The notes under the pieces are model-generated. The model was not told where the DNA came from. It was given only the letters and a program-made list of their open reading frames with translations, and searched no databases. Position numbers and translations under genes: made by a program. Positions 17,832-26,891 of a DNA stretch of 64,000 nt are shown here, in pieces. The DNA is taken from positions 1,426,001-1,490,000 of the forward strand of contig CAVSMF010000001.1 of assembly GCA_963728975.1 (NCBI GenBank). The letters are read 5' to 3'. The stretch's first letter is position 1. Every line of letters begins with the position of its first letter. Source of the DNA: DATFCK01 sp963728975. Its GTDB lineage: Bacteria > Verrucomicrobiota > Verrucomicrobiia > Chthoniobacterales > UBA10450.

Positions 17832-20583
17832 TTTGCTGAGAGAAGCGGCGACAATAGATTCCATGGACCGATTTTCGCGCCTCCTCATAGCTGGAGGTAA
17901 ATTCCTCAATCGTTTCAAAACCCATTCGATGGGAAAATCGGATCAGCTCCGCCCGGTCGGCTGGTAACAGAGACGTGCTGACGTTTTCATATCGCCGGAC
18001 GGTCGCTTCGCACCGGCGCAGGAATTGATAGGCTGTTCTTAGTTCCGAGACTTCAGGGGCGGAGAATTGATCGGCGCCGCCCAGCGAATCGAGAGCGCGC
18101 ATCCAGTTAGGCTCCCAGGTATCCGTTCGCATCTGGAGTGCCTGAACCAAAAATTCCGCTTCGATAATTCCGCCGCTGCCGGTTTTGAAATCGGCGAAAT
18201 CCGACCCGCTTCCGCGCTCGCGCCGGATCCGTTCCAGCATGCCGTTTATATTCTCGAACAGATCGGGTCGTCTGCCGGCTTCACGCCAGGCGCGTTGGGC
18301 TACCTCTAGAAAGCCCGCCTGGAGGGGCCCGGTCAGGGGACGCGCGCGAGTCAGCGACTGTAATTCCCACGTCTGCGCTCTGGTCGCATAGTAATGACGA
18401 TAGCTTTCCAGCGCACATACCAGCGGCCCCTTTTCTCCCTCGGGGCGGAGCCGGGCGTCCAGGCGCGGAAGTCTTCCTTCGGCGCTGGCCTGCGCTGCCA
18501 CCGAGAACAATTTTTGGGCAGCGCGACCAAGCTTGCTTTCGTCGCCCACCAAAAGCACGTCCAGATCCGCTCCGTAGCCGATTTCTTCTCCGCCGAATTT
18601 TCCCATGGCGATAATGGTCAGGTCGTCTCCGCCGAGCATCCGGTTGAGGTAGACCAGGCACGCTTCCGACAGGGCGGATTGCTCCTGGTGGAGACTGGCG
18701 AAATCGGTTAGGCCGACCACGTCTCGTAATAAAATGCGAAGTAATTGAGCCTGGCGGTAGGCTCGCAGGTAATCAAAATTAGCGTCCTTCTTTATCAAGG
18801 CATCCAGATTGCGCAGGTGCGCTTCCTTATCCAGGGCGCCATCCAGCTTCCCGTCGCGCGTCGTGTCCTCCAACAGTTGGGGGCGGCGGACCAGCAGATC
18901 GGCGGCAAACCGGCTGGCATCGAAAGTCTTGACCAGCAGTTCAAGCAGTTTCGGGTTTGTCACCAGCAACTCGAAAAGCATGTTTCGCAATCCATATGCC
19001 TCCACGAAACGGACAAACTGGGTGATCGTTCCATCCGGATCGCTGGTTCGGCCAAGCTGGGCAAGCAGAAGAGGGCGCAGCTTGCGAAAGACCTGCTTGG
19101 TTCGCGGCGACACATGAGCGCGCCGGGTCCCCTCGGCCAGCTGGCTGATCGCCCGCTCCGCCTGGACCGGGTTCGCGAAAAGCGTCAGCTCGGTTGTGTC
19201 CGATGTTTTCCCCTGAGGGACGTCCGCAATCACCCGGCGAAATACCGATCGAACCGCCAGCGTCTCCCGCTCCAGCGCGTCGCTGAATTTTTCCGGTGAA
19301 TCGAAGGCCAGACTTAAGGCCAGCCGCTGCAACGGTTCGCCTTCGAGCGGCACCGTGTGGGTTTGTTGCTCGGCCTCAATCTGCAACCGATGCTCGGTTC
19401 GCCTCAAAAATCGATAGGCGCGATCCAAGGCAAGAACGTCCGCTGCCGGAAGAAGTTCAAGCTGAGCGATTCCCTGGAGGGCCTTGAGGGTACTGGATTC
19501 CTGGAGGAAAGCGTGCCGCGCTCCGTGAATAAACTGAAGGGTCTGGACAACAAACTCGATTTCCCGAATCCCGCCGCGGCCAAGTTTAACGTTCCGCTCG
19601 AGTTTGTCCGAACCAACCACATCCCGTTCGATCCGGCGTTTGATATTGGCAATTTCGTCGAGCAAATCAGGCGTGGGACTTTTCGGATAGATAAAGGGTT
19701 GATGCTGGCGCAGGAATTCATAGGCCAGCTCACGGTCGCCGGCTACGCCGCGCGCCTTGATCAGGGCGAGGCGCTCCCAGGTTTCGCCAAATCCCCAATA
19801 ATAATGCTCCATGCTTTCCAGCGACCGGGCCAGGGGGCCGGCGGATCCTTCCGGACGAAGGCGCAGGTCGATTCGAAAAAGGGATCCCGCCGGATGAGAC
19901 CCGGCGAAACTTTCCAGAATCTTCTCAGCCAGACGGTTGAAAAATTCGTGATAAGAAAAGCGAGCCGGAATCTCTCCTTCCTCTCCATAAAGGAAAATCA
20001 AATCGATATCGGAACTATGATTGAGTTCGCAACCGCCCAGTTTTCCCAGGCCGAGAATGGCAAATCCGGTTTCAGGCGATCCGTAACGGCGCCGCAGTTC
20101 CGAATTCCAATGCTCGAACACACGGCGGATGCAGATTTCGGCAATGTGGGAAAGCTCGCTGGTGGTCTCTTCGAGTGAAGCCACATTGGCGAGTTCGCGT
20201 AACGCAACCCGAACCATTTCCCGTCCTTTCCAGATCCGCAGCGGCCGGAATTGGTCTGTCGCAAACGAATCGCCAACGCTGACTTGCAGTTCGTTCGACA
20301 TTTGGGCGAGGCCGCGGCGCGACAGGCAAATCTCCGGCGAGGCGAGCCAGAGCAGGATCCCGGGGTCGCGGCGCAATCTTGCCGCGCAAATGCTCGACAT
20401 CGCGAGCAGATGAAGCAAGGAAGCTTCGCCCAGAGGAAAACTTTCCACTACCTCAACCAGCGGCGGAGCGGCTTCCGGCCAGCCGGCGGCCATTTCTCCG
20501 AGAGTGGTTTCGACCTGGGCGGGGTGCAGCGAAGCGGCAGCTTTTTCTTTGATCCACCGATCCGCGCCAGCCATTGCCTCCAT
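17782..20583 (-). CDS. glnE: Glutamine synthetase adenylyltransferase / deadenylylase
   Basis: GlnE adds and removes AMP on a tyrosine of glutamine synthetase in response to nitrogen status through PII. The 933-residue protein has the two expected nucleotidyltransferase domains: FAILGLGKLGGCELNHSSD with DIDL in the N-terminal half, and IAMGKFGGEEIGYGAD with DLDVLLV in the C-terminal half, each followed by its RLRPEG motif (RIDLRLRPEG, LDARLRPEG). The length is close to the usual 940-950. I start at ATG 20583; the longest frame adds one TTG codon before it. The 3' end overlaps the DUF4112 gene by 50 bases on the other strand. No PII or glutamine synthetase gene is in the window. Confidence 0.96.
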   Translation of the reverse strand: MEAMAGADRWIKEKAAASLHPAQVETTLGEMAAGWPEAAPPLVEVVESFPLGEASLLHLLAMSSICAARLRRDPGILLWLASPEICLSRRGLAQMSNELQVSVGDSFATDQFRPLRIWKGREMVRVALRELANVASLEETTSELSHIAEICIRRVFEHWNSELRRRYGSPETGFAILGLGKLGGCELNHSSDIDLIFLYGEEGEIPARFSYHEFFNRLAEKILESFAGSHPAGSLFRIDLRLRPEGSAGPLARSLESMEHYYWGFGETWERLALIKARGVAGDRELAYEFLRQHQPFIYPKSPTPDLLDEIANIKRRIERDVVGSDKLERNVKLGRGGIREIEFVVQTLQFIHGARHAFLQESSTLKALQGIAQLELLPAADVLALDRAYRFLRRTEHRLQIEAEQQTHTVPLEGEPLQRLALSLAFDSPEKFSDALERETLAVRSVFRRVIADVPQGKTSDTTELTLFANPVQAERAISQLAEGTRRAHVSPRTKQVFRKLRPLLLAQLGRTSDPDGTITQFVRFVEAYGLRNMLFELLVTNPKLLELLVKTFDASRFAADLLVRRPQLLEDTTRDGKLDGALDKEAHLRNLDALIKKDANFDYLRAYRQAQLLRILLRDVVGLTDFASLHQEQSALSEACLVYLNRMLGGDDLTIIAMGKFGGEEIGYGADLDVLLVGDESKLGRAAQKLFSVAAQASAEGRLPRLDARLRPEGEKGPLVCALESYRHYYATRAQTWELQSLTRARPLTGPLQAGFLEVAQRAWREAGRRPDLFENINGMLERIRRERGSGSDFADFKTGSGGIIEAEFLVQALQMRTDTWEPNWMRALDSLGGADQFSAPEVSELRTAYQFLRRCEATVRRYENVSTSLLPADRAELIRFSHRMGFETIEEFTSSYEEARKSVHGIYCRRFSQQITPEQPFSPSLAEQKN

Positions 20584-20644
20584 CAATCCGCCGAAGGTAA
20601 GGGAAAAGCCAACAAAGAATCAGCCACCGGCCGGACCCGCCTGC

Positions 20645-21484
20645 TCAGGGACACCGGGTCTTGTGCAGAATATGCTCGCGCGCCCTGGCCAGATTGCGCC
20701 GTTCCTTTCGCGAGAGACCGGTTATGCCGCACCGCGAAATTTTTTCGAGGATCGGATCGATCTCAATCGTCACGAGTTCTTCAACACTCATCTGTTCATA
20801 TCGCTCCGCCTCGATCTTCCTCTGGTGCAAAAACCGTTGAGCGAGTGAGGGCCGGCCAAACCCGAGGAGATGCGCATAAAGCCATCCCGCCAGGCACCCT
20901 CCCAGGCAAGCGCTATGGCTTACGGGACCGTTCCGATCGAAGCAAAGAAGGATAACGGCCAAACCGAATGCGCCGTAGGCCAGATGCTTTGCTTTCAGGC
21001 GATTCGGAATAGCAAAAAAGAGGGGACAGGAGAGTTCCAACTCCGGCAATACCGTGGCATAAGCGACCAGCACCGCGGCGACTCCGCCGGAAGCGCCGAA
21101 CAAAACCGATTGCGACGGCATCAGAAAAAGATGGCCGAGTTCGCCCGCGATCGCCCCGGCAAAATAGAGGCAGAGAAAGTGACGTTGTCCCAGAATGGAT
21201 TCGAGATCGCGGCCCAGCAGGTAAAGAACCAGCATGTTTCCAAGCAAATGCCACGGCCCCTGGTGCAAGAAAATCGCGGTCCCAAATTGCCAGGCGTAGG
21301 CGTTGCTCAGACCGGCGTCACTCAACCCAAGATAAGCCGAGACGAAGCCGGGTTGATAGGTTTCGAGGATCAACTGGCCCAGAAACACCATCAGGTTGGC
21401 CAGGATCAGCGCGAGCAAAACGACACGCTGCCGCGGCCTCCAATGCCGTACGTAAGGCGAGCGTTTTCGGCCGGACAAGCGCAT
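20645..21484 (-). CDS. Rhomboid-family membrane protein, catalytic His replaced by Cys
   Basis: An inner-membrane protein of the rhomboid serine protease family, 279 residues from ATG 21484; a GTG at 21610 would add 42 residues without family character. Rhomboid landmarks are HQGPWHLLGNMLVLYLLGR (helix 2 with the conserved His/Asn), the nucleophile serine S132 in LFGASGG, and the last core helix SHSACLGGCLAGWLY. In active rhomboids the histidine of the dyad sits in the last of these as AHxGG; here that position (residue 193, codon 20906-20908) is Cys. H190 precedes it but is three residues off. The protein may be inactive or mechanistically altered. A soluble C-terminal tail of about 70 charged residues follows. 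Confidence 0.88.
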   Translation of the reverse strand: MRLSGRKRSPYVRHWRPRQRVVLLALILANLMVFLGQLILETYQPGFVSAYLGLSDAGLSNAYAWQFGTAIFLHQGPWHLLGNMLVLYLLGRDLESILGQRHFLCLYFAGAIAGELGHLFLMPSQSVLFGASGGVAAVLVAYATVLPELELSCPLFFAIPNRLKAKHLAYGAFGLAVILLCFDRNGPVSHSACLGGCLAGWLYAHLLGFGRPSLAQRFLHQRKIEAERYEQMSVEELVTIEIDPILEKISRCGITGLSRKERRNLARAREHILHKTRCP

Positions 21485-21718
21485 TTCCACGATGGTATCG
21501 CAAGCGGCCGGCGATGTCGATTTGGAATTATGGTGCAAACCGGTCTCCGGTCGCCTTTTCCAACCACAACCGGGTGCCGGTTTGGCTTCGGCTTGCCAAC
21601 GGTTGCGCACTACCCGCGCCCTCTCCCCTTTAATGGAGGGAGAGTGAGAGGCCGAAATCGCCCTGATTACGCGGGCAATTAAAAGGAAAATGATGTCCCC
21701 ACCAGCAGCCTTTCCCTT

Positions 21719-22606
21719 TTATCGGAAAGGATAAGCAGGCGGAACCAGCACCCGCAAGTGCCGCCCACTCAGTTTAAACTCAACGGGACAGTTGCCCACC
21801 AGTTCGCCATCCAGCTCGACCGGGACATTCTGGTCCTCACTCGTAATCCGGAGCCTGCGCGTTTGAAAATACTCCACTTCGGGCACGCGAATTTTCGAGC
21901 TGAAAAAAACATCCTGGAGATATTTGATGATCTCCAGATATCCAAGTTGTTTGAATGCCACCACGTCAAGCAGGCCATCGTCGATGACTGCTTGCTTGAA
22001 AAATGGAAATGGTCCGCCGTATCGCCGTCCGTTGCCGATCAAAACCAAAGAGCCCTCCGCGATTGGTGAATCTTCCGATTCGATAAGCAGGCGGGGCGGT
22101 TGTCTCATTGCCACTTGAGCAGCGGCGATAAGATAGCTGAGCGGTCCGAGATTTCGTTTCAGGGCAAGACTGGTTTCCTTTACGACCTGAGCGTCCAGGC
22201 CAACACCGGCCAGCTGGACGAAATACTTCCGGTTTGCCCGGGGCAGATCGACCAGCCGGGTGCGATCGCCGGCAATGATATCCCAGCACTGGCTGAGATT
22301 ATGGCAAGGCAACCCCAGTTCCGTTGCGAAGACGTTTACCGTGCCGATCGGCATCAGGCCAAGGATGGCGGGACTTCCGGCCAGGCCGTTCACGACTTCA
22401 TTGATCGTGCCGTCGCCTCCGGCCGCCACAATTTTTTTGAACCCCTCCCTGGCTGCCGCCCGGGCCAGGGTCTCGGCTTCACCCGCCCGCGAACTGGCGC
22501 AGACAGTGCATCCCCGGGCTAACGACTCAACCCGGCCTCGCGACCGTTTGGCCCGGTCGCCATGGGCCGCTGGATTTAGGATCACAATCGTATCATTCAC
22601 AAGCAA
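21719..22606 (-). CDS. Diacylglycerol/lipid kinase (YegS/DAGK-like)
   Basis: A 295-residue soluble lipid kinase of the DAGK catalytic family, which phosphorylates diacylglycerol or related lipids (sphingosine kinases share this fold) at the membrane surface. It shows the nucleotide-binding loop AAGGDGTINEVVNGL (about residues 61-75), a PIGTVNVFATELGLP segment that varies the usual GTGNDFAR motif, and a C-terminal beta sandwich with VIDDGLLDVVAFKQ and VELDGELVGNCPVEF. The start codon is TTG at 22606, with a GTG two codons further in as the alternative. It is divergent from the AsmA-like gene across 58 bases. The natural lipid is not deducible. Confidence 0.9.
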   Translation of the reverse strand: MLVNDTIVILNPAAHGDRAKRSRGRVESLARGCTVCASSRAGEAETLARAAAREGFKKIVAAGGDGTINEVVNGLAGSPAILGLMPIGTVNVFATELGLPCHNLSQCWDIIAGDRTRLVDLPRANRKYFVQLAGVGLDAQVVKETSLALKRNLGPLSYLIAAAQVAMRQPPRLLIESEDSPIAEGSLVLIGNGRRYGGPFPFFKQAVIDDGLLDVVAFKQLGYLEIIKYLQDVFFSSKIRVPEVEYFQTRRLRITSEDQNVPVELDGELVGNCPVEFKLSGRHLRVLVPPAYPFR

Positions 22607-22664
22607 TCACCTGCAAAGCGGGCTTTAACCTTTCCTTCAACCTCCCCTTGGGTAACGTCTGGGG

Positions 22665-24230
22665 GTGGAGCGTCTGAGCCGAGTCTTTCTCTACCTTGTT
22701 GGAGCACTGGTTGGATTGGCCGCAATCGCCCTGCTGGTGGTCAATTTGTATGTGCAATCGCAGGGGACACAAGCAAGGATTCAGCGGGAATTGAGCCAGC
22801 GGCTTGGCACCCCCTTGCGAATTCGCAGCATCAGCATTACCCCCTGGGGCGGTCTCACCCTCAGCGGCATTACAATTCCCCAAACTACATCCGCCAGTTC
22901 GAGCGATTTTTTGAAAGCCAGAAGCTTTCATCTGCACGTCCGGCTTTCCTCTCTCTTTTCCCAGCGGCTCGTCATCAAGGAGGTTTCTCTTTTTGGACCA
23001 ACGGTGGTCTGGCTCCAGAATGAGGACGGGAAATGGAGGTTGCCGGGCGCGTCTCCCGCCGGGCCTGGTCCGGCCGCCCCGGAACAAACTGCGACAGCGG
23101 CCGCTCCTGCTCCTCTTCCTCAATCAACCGCCACCGGGACGATTGGTCCGGAGCCGGCGGTCTCTTCTTCTGCTCCAGTAGCTGCCGGGAAAAGCTCCGG
23201 CGGCGAAACGGTCGCTCCCCAGCACCCCTATGCTCCCGAGGTTCGTCGCGTGAATGTTATAGGCGGCAATTTTCGTTTTCTTGACCGGTCGGGAAGAGAG
23301 GTAGCGACTTTCGAAGGAGTGCGTTTTCATTCCAGCGTTCGAAACAGCCAGGCTCTTCGCGGAATAGTCAGAGTCGCGAAAATTTCGCTGCGGGACCGGT
23401 TTTTCCTCCAGGATCTGGAATCGTTTCTTCACTACGAATCCGAGAAACTGGATCTCCCCAAAATCTCGGCCCAGGCGTGTGGCGGAGAACTGCATGGGGC
23501 TTTCAGGATGTCGCCGGAATCGGAAGGGTCTCCCTTTACCGCCAATGTAAACTTCAGCGGCATGCAGGCGGACCAAATCGTGGATCAAGCGGGAGGGCCC
23601 AAAGGCGTTTTGCAGGGAAAATTGGAAGGTAATCTCCAGGCGGAAGGCAAAACGGCCGATCCTGACGCGTTTACCGGTCAAGGCGCGATTGTCCTCCACG
23701 ATGGCACGGTCCAGCAGTACAGCTTGCTGGTTGCTCTTGGTCAAGTTCTGCAAATTGAGGAACTGACCCAGCTTCAACTCCAACAGGCGGAGGTTAAATA
23801 CCGGATTGCCTCCGGGCTGATTACGATTGACGAACTCGTTTTGCGCTCTCCGAATATTCGCCTCTCGGCCACCGGCACTCTCGATTTCAACGGAAAGCTG
23901 GATCTGAAATCAGAGCTTGCGATCAATGACAAGATTCGCCGCCAGCTCTTCAAACCGATACGGGATAACTTTGAACCCATTGCCGAAGCGGGATATTCAG
24001 CCGTGGATTTTCACGTGGGCGGTACGCTCGACCGGCCCCGGACCAATCTGGTGGAGAAGGTCGTCGGCCGTGATCTGCAGGATTTTGTGAGCGGTTTTCT
24101 TGGCACCAAATCGCACCGCAAGAAAAGAAAAAAACGTTCCGAGACCGAAGCGTCGCCGGCGACGTCTCCGGAGGCATCGCCGGCGGAGAATGCCGATAGT
24201 GTGCCTGCGGAAAGTGCTACTCCGCCATGA
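22665..24230 (+). CDS. AsmA-like envelope protein
   Basis: A 521-residue protein starting at GTG 22665, with one N-terminal membrane helix (VFLYLVGALVGLAAIALLVVN) and the AsmA-type opening in which GTPLRIRSISITPWGGLTLSGITI gives the beta-taco repeat (first part quoted as RIRSISITPWGGLTLSGI). A Pro/Ala/Gln-rich spacer fills about residues 125-190. The C-terminal AsmA_2-like region contains GLITIDELVLRSPNIRLSATG and the Lys/Arg-rich tail KSHRKKRKKRSE. AsmA/YhdP/TamB proteins bridge the periplasm and help move phospholipids between membranes; this role is inferred by family. It is coupled to rsmD by an ATGA overlap at 24227-24230. Confidence 0.8.
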   Translation: MERLSRVFLYLVGALVGLAAIALLVVNLYVQSQGTQARIQRELSQRLGTPLRIRSISITPWGGLTLSGITIPQTTSASSSDFLKARSFHLHVRLSSLFSQRLVIKEVSLFGPTVVWLQNEDGKWRLPGASPAGPGPAAPEQTATAAAPAPLPQSTATGTIGPEPAVSSSAPVAAGKSSGGETVAPQHPYAPEVRRVNVIGGNFRFLDRSGREVATFEGVRFHSSVRNSQALRGIVRVAKISLRDRFFLQDLESFLHYESEKLDLPKISAQACGGELHGAFRMSPESEGSPFTANVNFSGMQADQIVDQAGGPKGVLQGKLEGNLQAEGKTADPDAFTGQGAIVLHDGTVQQYSLLVALGQVLQIEELTQLQLQQAEVKYRIASGLITIDELVLRSPNIRLSATGTLDFNGKLDLKSELAINDKIRRQLFKPIRDNFEPIAEAGYSAVDFHVGGTLDRPRTNLVEKVVGRDLQDFVSGFLGTKSHRKKRKKRSETEASPATSPEASPAENADSVPAESATPP

Positions 24231-24826
24231 GAGTGATCGCGGGTTCCGCCGGGGGAATCCAGCTGGAAGTCCCCAGACGCGGAGTTCGTCCGACGATGGA
24301 CCGCGTCAAAGCCGCCATCTTCTCCAGCCTCGGCGAAAAGGTTGTCGGAGCCCGCGTCCTCGATCTTTTTGCCGGAACTGGCGGCTTGGGAATTGAGGCG
24401 CTTAGCCGGGGCGCAGCGTCGGCTCTTTTTGTCGATGAAGATCGACGAGCGATTGAGACCATTGAGCGAAACCTGGCCAGGACGAAGAACCAGGCGAAAA
24501 CCCGTTGCCAAGAAGTCTTCGAGTTTCTCGAACACCCGAGTTCATTAGGCAAATTCGATATCATTTTCGCCGATCCGCCTTACGACCGGACAGACAAAGG
24601 TGAGCGCTTCACGGACAAATTGCTCATGGACAAAAAGCTCGCCCGATTACTGGAAACAGACGGCATCTTGGTCCTGGAAAAGCGGCCCGGGGAAGCGATG
24701 ACCGAAATTCCGCTCTGGAACCTGCTTCGCCAAAAAACCTACGGGACCACCGAAGTCCTCTTCCTTTCATCCTGCAATCAAGCGGATAGGATCGAGCCAC
24801 GGATGAACACAGATTCACACAGATAA
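24227..24826 (+). CDS. rsmD: 16S rRNA (guanine-966-N2)-methyltransferase RsmD
   Basis: RsmD methylates G966 of 16S rRNA in the 30S subunit. The 199-residue product begins with the family start MRVIAGSAGGIQL and RPTMDRVKAAIFSSLG, has motif I VLDLFAGTGGLGIEALSRGA and the N6/N2-adenine/guanine motif FADPPYD. The last dozen codons (from about 24790) are supplied by an intergenic repeat that runs through the stop codon, giving the odd tail EPRMNTDSHR. The catalytic domain is complete before that tail. The start overlaps the AsmA-like gene by four bases. Confidence 0.95.
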   Translation: MRVIAGSAGGIQLEVPRRGVRPTMDRVKAAIFSSLGEKVVGARVLDLFAGTGGLGIEALSRGAASALFVDEDRRAIETIERNLARTKNQAKTRCQEVFEFLEHPSSLGKFDIIFADPPYDRTDKGERFTDKLLMDKKLARLLETDGILVLEKRPGEAMTEIPLWNLLRQKTYGTTEVLFLSSCNQADRIEPRMNTDSHR

Positions 24827-24827
24827 G
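24796..24827 (+). repeat. CACAGAT-type repeat, copy 1
   Basis: The unit reads GCCACGGATGAACACAGATT and continues with a second CACAGAT 11 bases on. It overlaps the 3' end and stop codon of rsmD and is one of an inverted pair with 24939-24971. Confidence 0.6.
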
Positions 24828-24938
24828 CAATGCTCGAAATCGAGAGGCACAGCTACTCGATTTACCAAACGCTACTGGTAAAATCGGAATTCGCCTTAGT
24901 TTGGTCCGGCCCCAAGTTGCGTATCACCGTTTCCTCTG

Positions 24939-24971
24939 CTGAATCTGTGTTTATCTGGGTGGATCTGTGGC
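24939..24971 (-). repeat. CACAGAT-type repeat, copy 2 (inverted)
   Basis: On the minus strand the unit begins GCCACAGATCCACCCAGAT and ends AACACAGATTCAG, matching copy 1 at most positions but in opposite orientation, 111 bases away. It ends seven bases before the waaA start. Such units recur in intergenic DNA of several soil phyla; their origin is unknown to me. Confidence 0.6.
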
Positions 24972-24978
24972 CTAAACA

Positions 24979-26295
24979 ATGACGCGGTTCCTTTACAATC
25001 TGCTTTGGCCGATTGGGCTTCTCTGTTTCTTGCCGGGGTATCTGCTCAAGATGTTTCGACGGGGCGGTTATCGCCGAAACTTCGGGCAGCGGTTCGCTCT
25101 CTATGGCGGAGCGGTTCGCCGCCGGCTCAGAGAGCAACCAGCGATTTGGCTGCACGCGGTAAGTGTCGGAGAGGTCGCCGTTGCCTTGAAACTCGCCAGC
25201 GCCATCAAACCGCTCCAGCCCACCGGCTCGGGCCTTGTTCTAACCACCACCACCACCACCGGTTTCGTTTTTGCCGAAAAAAATGCGCTGCCAGGAATGG
25301 AAGTAATGTACACGCCCCTCGATTTCTGGCCCATTATCCGGCGGGCCTTCGCCGCCATCCGGCCCCGGGCAATTGTGCTGGTGGAAGCCGAAGTCTGGCC
25401 TAACTTGGTCGCCGAAGCGCATACCAGAAAAATTCCGATCGCGCTCGTCAACGCGCGGTTGTCACCCCGGTCCGAACGAAGGTTCCGTCGCTTTCGATGG
25501 CTGGTCGCTCCCACTTTTCGTCTGCTGGATTTGGTTTGCGTGCAGGAGAAACAAGATCTGGCCCGCTGGAGCGCGCTCGGGGTCCGGCCCGATCGAATTG
25601 TCCACACCGGAAGCATCAAGTATGATCCGGGCGACCTCGAGCACGGCAGCCCGATTCAGACAACCGGTCCCGTAAGTTTGAGCGCCTTCGATCCCGATCG
25701 TCCTCTGCTCTTCGGAGGCAGCACCCACCGCGGTGAAGAGGAAACTCTGGCCCGCGTGTTTTTAAGACTGCGAGTTGAATTTCCCACCCTCGCTCTTTTC
25801 ATCGCGCCGCGACATACCGAGCGGGCCGGGGAAATTCGAAAAAAACTGGAAAACATGTCGCTTCGGGTGAGCCTGGCCAGCGAAATGGAACGGGCAACGG
25901 ATCCGAAGCCCGACTGTCTCCTGCTCGACAAAACCGGCGAGCTCCGGACGTGGTACCCCATCGCCACGGTAGTGTTCATCGGAAAGAGCCTGACCGCCCA
26001 CGGCGGCCAGAACCCGGTGGAACCGATCCTGGCTGGAAAGCCGGTGCTGTTTGGTCCTCACATGGAAAACTTCGCCACCCTGGCCCAAACTTTGATTGCA
26101 AATCGGGCAGCCATCGAAGTGACCGATGAAGCGTCGCTGGAAAACTCGGTTTCCCGGCTATTGAAGGACCCGGCCGAACGAGCCGGCTTGGTAGAGAACG
26201 CCAAACAAATAATCGCATCTCATCGTGGCGCGACAAAACGCACCGCGGAGCTCGTGCGCCAGTGCAGCGGTGGTTCTGTCAACCACCGGTCTTAG
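24979..26295 (+). CDS. waaA: 3-deoxy-D-manno-octulosonic acid (Kdo) transferase
   Basis: WaaA (KdtA) attaches Kdo to lipid A on the cytoplasmic face of the inner membrane, so the organism makes LPS. The 438-residue protein starts with an N-terminal membrane anchor (LYNLLWPIGLLCFLPGYLL), then WLHAVSVGEVAVALKLA, LTTTTTTGFVFAEK, the glycosyltransferase-30 catalytic segment VEAEVWPNL, and the C-terminal GGSTHRGEE and TAHGGQNPVEPILAGKPVLFGP. Length and motifs are typical. The number of Kdo residues added cannot be read from sequence. Confidence 0.96.
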   Translation: MTRFLYNLLWPIGLLCFLPGYLLKMFRRGGYRRNFGQRFALYGGAVRRRLREQPAIWLHAVSVGEVAVALKLASAIKPLQPTGSGLVLTTTTTTGFVFAEKNALPGMEVMYTPLDFWPIIRRAFAAIRPRAIVLVEAEVWPNLVAEAHTRKIPIALVNARLSPRSERRFRRFRWLVAPTFRLLDLVCVQEKQDLARWSALGVRPDRIVHTGSIKYDPGDLEHGSPIQTTGPVSLSAFDPDRPLLFGGSTHRGEEETLARVFLRLRVEFPTLALFIAPRHTERAGEIRKKLENMSLRVSLASEMERATDPKPDCLLLDKTGELRTWYPIATVVFIGKSLTAHGGQNPVEPILAGKPVLFGPHMENFATLAQTLIANRAAIEVTDEASLENSVSRLLKDPAERAGLVENAKQIIASHRGATKRTAELVRQCSGGSVNHRS

Positions 26296-26308
26296 ATTCG
26301 GAAACAGC

Positions 26309-26512
26309 CCACGAAACATACGAAACACACGAAACAATCGAAATGATTAATGGGGCAAGACCCGCCCTTTGAGGTGCGCTTTCGGCCGAGACAGACAAAC
26401 AATCCCTCTCCCCATTTTTCGACGCTCTACAACCGTAATTCCTGCTTCCCTGCGTTCCTTGGCAATTCTCCTTCGTGGCTTCCCGGTTTCCTTGTCATTT
26501 CGTGTGTTTCCA
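26309..26512. repeat. CGAAACAYAC-type short repeats between waaA and tRNA-Glu
   Basis: At 26309-26346 a roughly 10-base unit (CGAAACATA, CGAAACACA, CGAAACAATC) is repeated three times. The inverted counterpart CATTTCGTGTGTTTCC lies at 26497-26512. Otherwise the 282-base gap holds no gene that I can support. Confidence 0.45.
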
Positions 26513-26577
26513 AATTCCTTCCTTGCCAATTTGCCTTGCGTCGTGCGGCCTCAATTCCGATATTGGCCAACTTGCCC

Positions 26578-26653
26578 GACCCTATCGTCCAGAGGCCTAG
26601 GACACCGCCCTTTCACGGCGGTAACACGGGTTCGAATCCCGTTAGGGTCGCCA
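26578..26653 (+). tRNA. tRNA-Glu (anticodon TTC)
   Basis: The acceptor stem GACCCTA (26578-26584) pairs perfectly with TAGGGTC (26643-26649), followed by discriminator G and an encoded CCA (26651-26653). The anticodon stem CCGCC/GGCGG encloses loop CTTTCAC with anticodon TTC, and the T arm has the standard GGTTCGAATCC. The mature body is 73 bases plus CCA. Confidence 0.97.
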
Positions 26654-26891
26654 CCTATAATCGGCTTGTGAGTTGACAGGTGGCGCGCGGTAAGGATAGG
26701 CGCGCGATGCAATGTAGGCGTCATTACCTTGCCAGGCCGGCGAATCGGACCAGGCAAAATCGGCTGAAAAACAGACGATTGCGGACAAGCAATCGCAGCC
26801 ACCCCTGGAGAGCCTTCCAGTTTCGGTTGGAACACGATGCGGCAGCTCGGTCACGGCTTGCCCTGCTTGGAGCAATTGGTAATCTTTTATC

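Noticed and set aside
24796..26512. CRISPR array from the repeated short units between rsmD and the tRNA gene
   Set aside because: Units are too few, inverted or contiguous, with no regular spacers and no cas genes in the window.
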